From an uncultured Eubacteriales bacterium (GTDB taxonomy: Bacteria > Bacillota > Clostridia > Peptostreptococcales > Anaerovoracaceae), in NCBI GenBank assembly GCA_900545135.1, contig UQXL01000016.1:1-56491 (forward strand): a DNA stretch of 56,491 nt. Reading direction: 5' to 3'. The translations under genes were made by a program, and so were the position numbers. Below are positions 50,911 to 56,491 of this stretch, in pieces. The notes under the pieces are model-generated. The model had not been told where the DNA came from and did not search any database. It saw nothing but the letters and a program-made list of their open reading frames with translations. Within the stretch, counting starts at the first letter, position 1; each line of letters begins with the position of its first letter.

Positions 50911-50958
50911 AGCCGTCAAGGACGCGCAAGCGTGCAATTTATCCTTGACGGCTTTTTC
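50911..50958. terminator. Bidirectional terminator
   Basis: AGCCGTCAAGGA (50911-50922) pairs with TCCTTGACGGCT (50942-50953), then TTTTTC. A 12-bp perfect stem. It lies 200 bp after the HEPN gene and just after the stop of the minus-strand HTH gene, so it may serve both. Confidence 0.8.
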
Positions 50959-50973
50959 TGACTTTGCTACTTC

Positions 50974-51177
50974 TTACCTGTCAAAACAGAATTGCAGGAT
51001 AGCTTTGATAAGCTGTGCTTTCAGACGGTCTTGAATATCGTCGTTAATATGTCCACGATAGGTAGACAAATATTTTATACGCCCCTCGTAGTGCCGCAAT
51101 ACTGCGGCTATCGCTTCCGGCTCTCCGGCAACAGCTTTTTCAATGGTTTCAAAGGGTATCAGCTTCTTATTCCTCAT
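50974..51177 (-). CDS. HTH_16-type transposon regulator
   Basis: A 67-residue protein of the short helix-turn-helix type found in Tn916-like elements. It has IPFETIEKAVAGEPEAIAAVLRHYEG, then INDDIQDRLKAQLIKAILQF. It is translated overlapping the end of the sigma-like factor gene (11 bp), so the two act together. Its likely role is control of transposition functions. Confidence 0.82.
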   Translation of the reverse strand: MRNKKLIPFETIEKAVAGEPEAIAAVLRHYEGRIKYLSTYRGHINDDIQDRLKAQLIKAILQFCFDR

Positions 51178-51616
51178 GTTTCGTTTTCTCCAATTCTTTT
51201 CTTAACTGTTTCAATGCCGCCAGCTTCCAATAGTTTACTGTGCTTCTGCTCCGTCCGTACTCATTCCCGATTTTTCTTTCGCTGTAACCGAGGAAGAAAT
51301 TCATCAGCAGAACAGTACGCCTTTGTTCTGACAGATTAGCTAATGCGTCGGCTAACCGTCTACTTGTAACGACAACTTCTTTCCCTTGCACAACAAAAAC
51401 AGTCGGCTTTTCATAAACATACTGCTCAAAATAGTTGTCGGTTGCAAACGGTTCAAAAGACGTTTCCGACATCAAATAGTCAAGTGATACTTCATGCTTC
51501 TGTTTCCGTCCCAAATCGCGGTACGCGCTGATTGCCGCATTGCGGAGAACGATTTTACAGAACGCGGCAAAGGCATATTCGATATGCTCCATGAATTGTT
51601 CAGAATACTTCATCAT
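51167..51616 (-). CDS. Sigma-70-like factor of the mobile element
   Basis: A 149-residue protein typical of the sigma-like regulators carried by Firmicutes integrative elements. It has an N-terminal helical part (FAAFCKIVLRNAAISAYRD, like region 2). A C-terminal region-4-type HTH follows: LSEQRRTVLLMNFFLGYSERKIGNEYGRSRSTVNYWKLAALKQL (read in part). The start ATG at 51616 is preceded by AAAGGGGGTGAG. The basic GRKQKHEVSLDYLM segment is typical. Confidence 0.85.
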   Translation of the reverse strand: MMKYSEQFMEHIEYAFAAFCKIVLRNAAISAYRDLGRKQKHEVSLDYLMSETSFEPFATDNYFEQYVYEKPTVFVVQGKEVVVTSRRLADALANLSEQRRTVLLMNFFLGYSERKIGNEYGRSRSTVNYWKLAALKQLRKELEKTKHEE

Positions 51617-51954
51617 AACTCACCCCCTTTCTTCCCAGTAGGGGGCTATTACAACAAACGCCCATGCAGGTATAAAACCGCATAGGCGTTTGGCAATATG
51701 AGTTATTTAAGTAATTATGATGATTTGTGTATTCATCTTCATAGCCGCAAAATCCCGTTGCATGGAATAGGCTTTTTTTGACAATGGAATAGAATTAAAA
51801 ATGCGAAAAAGAAACATGGCAATATCTCCCGACACCGCCATGTCTATAAAAATAATTGTGTATTTACCGCTATTCCATTTTATATACAGGAAATGGCGGT
51901 TTGTTTTCCTATCACAAAACAGAAAGAGCCAATAATCATAAGATTTTCTTGTGA
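51617..51954. other. Element-internal intergenic region with inverted repeats
   Basis: It contains AAACGCC with GGCGTTT (about 51656-51690) and ACATGGC with GCCATGT (about 51814-51844), both possible RNA hairpins. An ATGGAATAG motif recurs. No ORF of credible quality is seen on either strand. Confidence 0.4.
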
Positions 51955-51965
51955 TTATCGGCTCT
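51925..51965 (-). terminator. Terminator overlapping the KTR gene end
   Basis: On the minus strand AGAGCCGATAATCA pairs with TGATTATTGGCTCT, followed by TTCTGTTTTG. The stop codon of the KTR gene lies inside the stem. Confidence 0.7.
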
Positions 51966-52143
51966 GCGTCAATGCGTCTGGCTCTGTGATAACTGAAATA
52001 TTCAATTTTTTTACATTGATAAGATTTTCCTGCTTACACTTCGGACAATATAGTGGGAAATTCTTTATTTCTGTATCTTCCCGTATTCTTAATCGGGTTT
52101 TATTATTGCATACAGGACATAAAATCCATTTTTCTTGTTGCAA
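51955..52143 (-). CDS. Cysteine-rich KTR domain protein
   Basis: A 62-residue zinc-ribbon protein: WILCPVCNNKTRLRIREDTEI then FPLYCPKCKQENLI. The two CPxC knuckles and the KTRLRIREDTE motif define the KTR family seen in Firmicutes mobile elements. Its function is unknown, with nucleic-acid binding likely. It ends within a terminator stem. Confidence 0.9.
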   Translation of the reverse strand: MQQEKWILCPVCNNKTRLRIREDTEIKNFPLYCPKCKQENLINVKKLNISVITEPDALTQSR

Positions 52144-52173
52144 TACACCACCTCATTTCTAATCAAACTACCT

Positions 52174-52934
52174 TTAATGAAAATCAGAAACAGTGTGCTG
52201 AAAAATCACTTGTTTCCCCAAAATGGTAATTGCTTTCTTGCTACATTGATTTACACACCGATAGCATAACGTACACCGTCCGTCTGCTATAATCTTATCT
52301 TCTGATAATGACAAATTATTCATAGGACACACCAATGCACATTTCCCGCACTTTATACAAATGTCTGTATCTATCTGTATTTTGTTTGAATATTCTTGTG
52401 TTTTACGGTAAAACCAAAGCCGCTGTCCCAAAAGCCCTGCAATATGGCATAAAAATCCCAAACCGTCTTTAGTTGGAGTACCATTTTTCAAATTGCACAC
52501 CGCTGATTTTATGCGTTCTTCTGTTTGTATAACAATTTGCTTATTTTGAGCCGCAGTACGCTTTAAGGCTTTTACATCACAAATGCAATCCGGCATTTTC
52601 AAATGAAGTCCACCCCATACCTGTGCACCGTATCTCTCGAACAATCTTGCAGATACGCCCGCGCCATCGCCGCTAAACAGCCCATTGTTGCAATAATGAA
52701 AACACGTTTCCCTTTCCATACATCAGAATTTTCGCAGATAAAATCCCGTACAATTTTAGGCAGATTGCTGTAATAGATTGGATAAGCAAAAATGATGTCT
52801 TTATGGTATGTAACTTTTTCTATTGTATCTCTATCTTCTAAAGGAGTTATTTTAATGTTCCTATCATATAGAGCAACAAACTTTTCCAAACAATATTTTG
52901 TATTTCCTGTTCCGCTAAAATAAATCCCAATCAT
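52174..52934 (-). pseudogene. EFR1-type flavodoxin-ferredoxin, frameshifted
   Basis: Two minus-strand frames form one EFR1-family protein of about 253 residues. The N-terminal flavodoxin frame (from 52934) has IGIYFSGTGNTKYCLEKF and FAYPIYYSNLPKIVRDF, then VFIIATMG. The C-terminal frame resumes at LFSGDGAGVSARLF and carries ferredoxin motifs CIKCGKCALVCP and CTLCYRCVNQCSKKAI. One base is missing near 52681-52683. Either the gene is broken or the base is a sequence error. It overlaps the stop of the TetR gene, so they form an operon. Confidence 0.78.
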
Positions 52935-53551
52935 ATTTTTTCTCCTGTATTATCTAAAAAGGAAAGTTGAAAAACGTCCATAAAATCAATGACTTTCTCT
53001 CTCCAGTCATTATCATAATTTACATTATTCATGGTGGCTAATGAAGTAACACCATGTATAAAAGCCCAAATGGTTATGATAATATCATTTTGCTTTTCTT
53101 CCGAATAGTGCGTCTGCTCTAATAATTTACTTACAATATTTTTATAGATAATATAAGGTTTATAGTTTTGGTCGTCTGGTATTGATAACGATAAGTCAAT
53201 TTTTATGTTGGATTGAGAATATAAAAATTGAAAATAAGCAGGATTTTCTACAAAGAAAGATACATAGGCTATCCCCATATCTTTCAATATTTCTACAACA
53301 TTATTATTCTTTTGAACGGTACTTTCTAATTGTTTAGAAAATCTATCTGTGATAAATAATTGCATTGCTTCAAGCAGTTCTTCTTTATTTTGAAAATGGC
53401 TATAAGGGGCAGCGTGGCTGACACCACACGCCGCAGCTACCTTTCTCAAAGAAAAAGCATTTACTCCCTCTGTACTTACAAGCTGAATACCTGTTTCGAT
53501 TAAAGCGTTTCGCAAGTCTTTATGATGATAAGTCTGTCGTTTCTGTGCCAT
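52931..53551 (-). CDS. TetR/AcrR family regulator
   Basis: A 206-residue repressor. The N-terminal HTH is LRNALIETGIQLVSTEGVNAFSLRKVAAACGVSHAAPYSHF (read in part), ending with FQNKEELLEAM. The C-terminal ligand domain is helical. The start at MAQKRQ (53551) follows GGAGGACTTAGC; an upstream frame adds 32 residues of promoter sequence. The EFR1-type gene follows with a 4-bp overlap. It probably controls itself and that gene through the palindrome at 53582-53610. Confidence 0.88.
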   Translation of the reverse strand: MAQKRQTYHHKDLRNALIETGIQLVSTEGVNAFSLRKVAAACGVSHAAPYSHFQNKEELLEAMQLFITDRFSKQLESTVQKNNNVVEILKDMGIAYVSFFVENPAYFQFLYSQSNIKIDLSLSIPDDQNYKPYIIYKNIVSKLLEQTHYSEEKQNDIIITIWAFIHGVTSLATMNNVNYDNDWREKVIDFMDVFQLSFLDNTGEKI

Positions 53552-53581
53552 GCTAAGTCCTCCAATCTTTACACTGTCTAT

Positions 53582-53610
53582 ATTATAAAGTTTAAACTTT
53601 ACAGTGTCAA
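53582..53610 (-). promoter_or_regulatory. Consensus promoter with embedded operator of the TetR operon
   Basis: On the minus strand TTGACA (53605-53610), a 17-bp spacer, and TATAAT (53582-53587), a perfect consensus. The spacer contains the 14-bp palindrome AAAGTTTAAACTTT, a likely TetR operator. ACTGT and ACAGT elements flank it. Confidence 0.8.
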
Positions 53611-53918
53611 GATTAAAAGAGGTTTTAAGCAATAATACTCGAAACATTTTCGGTTATTTATTTGGCATTTCAGGAACTTTTCCGTATTAAGAGATAAGAA
53701 AAACTTTTTGAAAAATTTCTCTCAAAGCTTCGGCAAAATCGCCCTGTGCGGTGTTGTAGGTAGTGAGAGGAAAATCAGAGGGTTTGGGAAACTTCCCAAC
53801 AAGCAAAATCGCCCGCTGTCGGCAGACAGAAAACGGATGATTTTACGGAAAGGGTACCCCTTTCCTATGCTTGCTAAGAAACTTTTCTTCTATCAAACTA
53901 TGAAAGGACGGGAAAGGA

Positions 53919-54176
53919 ATGGAACAGAAGCAAAGTATTGAAAACAGCGGATTTATGCCGGAAAAGGGTAATCCCGCACAAGAAACAGTCACTTACAAAA
54001 TCGGCAGTACATTCTATGAGGTATCTACCTCATGCGGCGGCTCTGAGCTGCTTTTTGAAAAGATGAAGCGGCTCATAAAATCAGAAAACCTCAAAGTGCC
54101 TGCTGACAAAGGAAAAGAAGTCCGCTATAATGAAGATAGCAACCTGTCTGTCGGGCGTTCATTACAGGAGGAATGA
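53919..54176 (+). CDS. tnpW: Transposon protein TnpW
   Basis: An 85-residue protein with the TnpW signature: TYKIGSTFYEVSTSCGGSELLFEKMKRLI. Found next to serine recombinases in Tn4451-type elements; its precise role is unknown. GGACGGGAAAGG lies before the ATG. Its stop overlaps the region of the recombinase start, so both are expressed together. Confidence 0.88.
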   Translation: MEQKQSIENSGFMPEKGNPAQETVTYKIGSTFYEVSTSCGGSELLFEKMKRLIKSENLKVPADKGKEVRYNEDSNLSVGRSLQEE

Positions 54177-54178
54177 AC

Positions 54179-55795
54179 ATGACAGCAAATACATATAAGC
54201 CCGAACAGATAACCGCATTATACGCCCGTTTAAGTCAAGAGGACGCATTGGACGGGGACAGCAACAGCATTGTCAATCAAAAAGCAGTTTTAACAAAATA
54301 CGCTTCGGATAACGGCTTTACAAATCCGGTATTTTTCATTGATGACGGCGTTTCCGGTGTAACCTTTGACAGACCGAATTTTAACCGTATGATTGCAGAG
54401 ATTGAAGCCGGAAATGTAGCGACAGTCATTGTCAAGGATATGTCCCGCTTGGGGCGTGACTATCTGAAAGTCGGCTACTATACGGAAATCTTTTTCGTGG
54501 AACGTGATGTGCGGTATATCGCAATCAATGACGGCGTGGACAGCGCAAAGGGCGACAACGATTTTACCCCTTTCCGCAACTTGTTCAATGATTTTTACGC
54601 AAAGGACACAAGCAAAAAGGTACGGGCAATCAAGAAAGCGCAGGGCATGGCAGGAGAACATCTGACAAAGCCGCCTTATGGTTACAAGGTTGACCCCGCC
54701 GACAGGAAAAAGTGGATTGTGGACGAAGAAGCCGCCGCTGTGGTAAAGCGGATTTTTGATTTATGCGTTGCCGGAAACGGACCTATGCGGATAGCGAAAA
54801 CGCTTAAAGCGGATAAGATACCGACGACGCGTGCCTACTATGCAAAGCAGAAAGGAAAGCCGCTTCCTGATAATCCGTATAGTTGGAACGAGAGTACCAT
54901 TGTAGCCGTTTTGGAACGCATGGACTATTGCGGTCATACGGTAAACTTCAAAAGCTACTCCAAATCCCACAAACTGAAAAAGCGGATTCCCACCACAAAG
55001 GAACAGCAGGCGATTTTCCACAATACGCATGAAGCAATCGTTGAGGAAGCTGTCTTTGAACGGGTACAGGAATTGAGAGCGAACAAACGCCGTCCAACCA
55101 AGGCAGAGCGACAGGGAATGTTTTCCGGCTTGGTATTCTGCGCGGATTGCGGAAGTAAACTGCACTTTGCCACCTGCAAGAGCTTTGACGGTTCGCAAGA
55201 CCATTACCGCTGTGCAAGGTATAAAAGCAATACGGGAGATTGTACCGCACATTTTATCAGAGAGGAAGTCCTGCGAACAATTGTTCTTCAACGGATATTT
55301 GCTGTAACAGCTATGTTCTATGAGGACATCACCGCCTTTATGGAACTGATACAGAAACAGCGGTTTGACAAAGCGGAAAAGGACATGAAGCGCAAGCGGC
55401 GTGATGTCGGACAGGCAAAGAAACGGATTGCGGAACTTGACCGGATTTTCAAGCGGATTTATGAGGACGACATCAACGGTACAATCAGCCATGAGAGATT
55501 TTCGAAGCTGTCCGCAGAATATGAAGCAGAGCAGAAAGAACTGACGGAAAGGGTAAAGGCAGAACAACAGGAAGTTGATACTTACGAACAGAATAAAAGC
55601 GACTTTGACAGCTTCGCCGCTATTATCCGCAAGTATGTGGGAATAACAGAATTAACGCCCACTATCGTCAATGAGTTTGTGAAGAAGATCATTGTCCATG
55701 CGCCGGAGAAGATAGACGGCAAGCGTTTTCAGAAAGTGGATATTGTCTTTAACTTCGTGGGAGAAATCCATTTACTGACTAACCCACAGACGTAA
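54179..55795 (+). CDS. Large serine recombinase (TnpX-like)
   Basis: A 538-residue recombinase. The catalytic domain begins ITALYARLSQEDALDGDS with nucleophile Ser19. It contains VIVKDMSRLGRDYLKVGYYTE. The recombinase domain follows with PPYGYKVDP. The zinc ribbon is FCADCGSKLHF with CARYKSNTGDC. A coiled-coil region follows, and the C-terminus is of the DUF4368 type (ELTPTIVNEFVKKIIVHAPEK). It excises and inserts the element through a circular form. The ATG at 54179 is chosen over 54173 because AGGAGGA ends at 54172. Confidence 0.93.
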   Translation: MTANTYKPEQITALYARLSQEDALDGDSNSIVNQKAVLTKYASDNGFTNPVFFIDDGVSGVTFDRPNFNRMIAEIEAGNVATVIVKDMSRLGRDYLKVGYYTEIFFVERDVRYIAINDGVDSAKGDNDFTPFRNLFNDFYAKDTSKKVRAIKKAQGMAGEHLTKPPYGYKVDPADRKKWIVDEEAAAVVKRIFDLCVAGNGPMRIAKTLKADKIPTTRAYYAKQKGKPLPDNPYSWNESTIVAVLERMDYCGHTVNFKSYSKSHKLKKRIPTTKEQQAIFHNTHEAIVEEAVFERVQELRANKRRPTKAERQGMFSGLVFCADCGSKLHFATCKSFDGSQDHYRCARYKSNTGDCTAHFIREEVLRTIVLQRIFAVTAMFYEDITAFMELIQKQRFDKAEKDMKRKRRDVGQAKKRIAELDRIFKRIYEDDINGTISHERFSKLSAEYEAEQKELTERVKAEQQEVDTYEQNKSDFDSFAAIIRKYVGITELTPTIVNEFVKKIIVHAPEKIDGKRFQKVDIVFNFVGEIHLLTNPQT

Positions 55796-55919
55796 CAGAA
55801 AGAAGCCAATAAACAGGAAAAGACGGCATAGCCCTTAAACGGGGCTATACCGCCTAATTGAAAAATATACTTCCTTGTAACCGAAAACATTGCTGTTTAC
55901 GGGACTTAATTTTTAATAT
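55796..55919. other. Gap between recombinase and EF-G-like gene
   Basis: It contains a GC-rich hairpin: GGCATAGCCC with GGGGCTATACC (about 55823-55854). The right end of the mobile element is probably within or near this gap, but no repeat pair was identified. Confidence 0.4.
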
Positions 55920-56491
55920 TTATTTAGCTCTTGCCGCAATAACCTTCTGCTGAACATCCGCAGGAGCTTCTTCATAACGTTCAAAGTTATAACTATAACT
56001 TCCTCTTCCCTGTGTCATTGAACGAAGGTCAATACTGTATTTGGATATTTCTGAAAGCGGAACTTCCGCAACAATACATTTCTTTCCTCCGTCTATTCCG
56101 TCCATACTGAGGATTCTTCCTCTTCGCTTATTAATATCGCCCATGATGTCACCCATATATTTTTCGGGAATAACTACTTCCATATGCGCTATCGGCTCAA
56201 GAATTGTAGGTTTAGCCTTTGCCGTACCGTCTTTGAATGCCAGAGACGTCGCCATCTTGAACGCCATTTCGGACGAGTCTACAGGATGATAGGAGCCGTC
56301 TACAAGAGTAGCCTTAAGACCGACAACGGGATATCCTGCAAGCACTCCTGTATTTACACATTCCTGAAGTCCTTTTTCAACAGCAGGGAAATACTGTTTA
56401 GGAACAGCACCGCCAAAAATCTTCTCTTCAAAAACATATGGTATAGTCTGGTCTTCAATTGGCTCAAAATCAATAACTACATCACCAAACT
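55920..56491 (-). CDS. Elongation factor G-like protein, C-terminal part
   Basis: The minus-strand frame runs off the right edge without a start. It reads FGDVVIDFEPIEDQ, IPYVFEEKIFGGAVPKQYFPAVEKG (in part), then LAGYPVVGLKATLVDGSYHPVDSSEMAF. This is domain IV of EF-G. Domain V has PTILEPIAHMEVVIPEKYMGDIMGDINKRRG (in part) and SMTQGRGSYSYNFERYEE. It drives ribosome translocation. Details suggest an EF-G2 type rather than the main FusA, which is a guess. Only about 190 residues are visible. Confidence 0.88.
   Translation of the reverse strand, partial: FGDVVIDFEPIEDQTIPYVFEEKIFGGAVPKQYFPAVEKGLQECVNTGVLAGYPVVGLKATLVDGSYHPVDSSEMAFKMATSLAFKDGTAKAKPTILEPIAHMEVVIPEKYMGDIMGDINKRRGRILSMDGIDGGKKCIVAEVPLSEISKYSIDLRSMTQGRGSYSYNFERYEEAPADVQQKVIAARAK

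Larger units (their letters stand above)
50900..55880. mobile_element. Tn4451/Tn916-flavoured mobilizable element, approximate extent
   Basis: The set HTH_16 regulator, sigma-70-like factor, KTR protein, TnpW and a large serine recombinase is typical of integrative elements of Firmicutes. The cargo is a TetR regulator and a frameshifted EFR1-type flavodoxin-ferredoxin. No relaxase, replication or conjugation gene is present, so it could move only with help or is a remnant. The ends could not be fixed: no target-site duplication was confirmed. It lies between the HEPN gene and the EF-G-like gene. Confidence 0.7.

Noticed and set aside
53708..53941. 77-codon plus-strand ORF before tnpW
   Set aside because: Poor ribosome-binding site, overlaps the tnpW start, and low-quality composition. 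Probably leader sequence of the transposase operon.
54761..55567. 268-codon minus-strand ORF inside the serine recombinase
   Set aside because: It is a shadow of a clearly conserved gene and has no protein-family features.

Overview
The window reads as a chromosomal piece of an anaerobic Clostridia-class Bacillota. Supporting signs are Firmicutes-type promoters and strong GGAGG ribosome-binding sites, Rex, a CIRCE-controlled groESL, a 2[4Fe-4S] ferredoxin, a rubredoxin-like protein, an ECF-type RibU, a PucR regulator, and a PP2C phosphatase of the SpoIIE type. The style resembles Clostridiales Family XIII (Anaerovoracaceae), but that placement is inference. The first 73 bases are a pure C run, most likely a sequencing or assembly artefact.

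Layout. 0.6-8.8 kb: housekeeping genes (DUF3842 protein, aspartokinase, cytidylate-kinase-like protein, metG, tatD, PP2C phosphatase). 9.0-15.9 kb: an accessory stretch (yjdF with a leader RNA, XRE regulator, methyltransferase, nitrilase, ATL-like protein, a three-gene overlapping operon ending in a YoaP-like acetyltransferase), bracketed by palindromic repeats. 16.1-24.1 kb: tilS, ftsH, a PucR regulator and dus, then a GNAT and a DUF1848 gene on the minus strand. 24.1-25.2 kb: a large gene-free repeat block. 25.2-30.3 kb: a sigma-54 activator, a minus-strand amidohydrolase/M20 hydrolase pair (the M20 gene frameshifted), and a sigma-54 promoter driving a short orphan transcript unit. 30.3-49.5 kb: core genes (mgtE, rubredoxin-like, lipoprotein, NifU-like, pepV, FMN riboswitch-ribU, tsaE-tsaB-rimI-tsaD, ABC-F, acpP, rex, ferredoxin, P-loop/Asp23 protein, OGG, groES-groEL, IMP dehydrogenase and a GMP synthase lacking its amidotransferase domain). 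49.7-55.9 kb: a HEPN-domain gene and a Tn4451/Tn916-flavoured mobile element (HTH and sigma factor, KTR protein, frameshifted EFR1, TetR, TnpW, large serine recombinase). The window ends inside an EF-G-like gene.

The most unusual content is not a gene. At least 21 copies of a palindromic unit of nearly fixed length (40-41 bp, one of 42 bp), beginning ATGTTG and ending CAACAT, lie in five intergenic clusters. Two sets of four units are assembled into a conserved composite element of about 280 bp (15328-15608 forward; 24685-24963 reversed). Each contains a 145-bp core bounded by 16-bp inverted repeats built from two GTCGA blocks. A third, truncated core abuts the stop codon of the sigma-54 activator gene. 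A second repeat family, partly built on an 80-bp period, sits beside the palindrome clusters at 361-556 and 24965-25123. I do not recognise either family.
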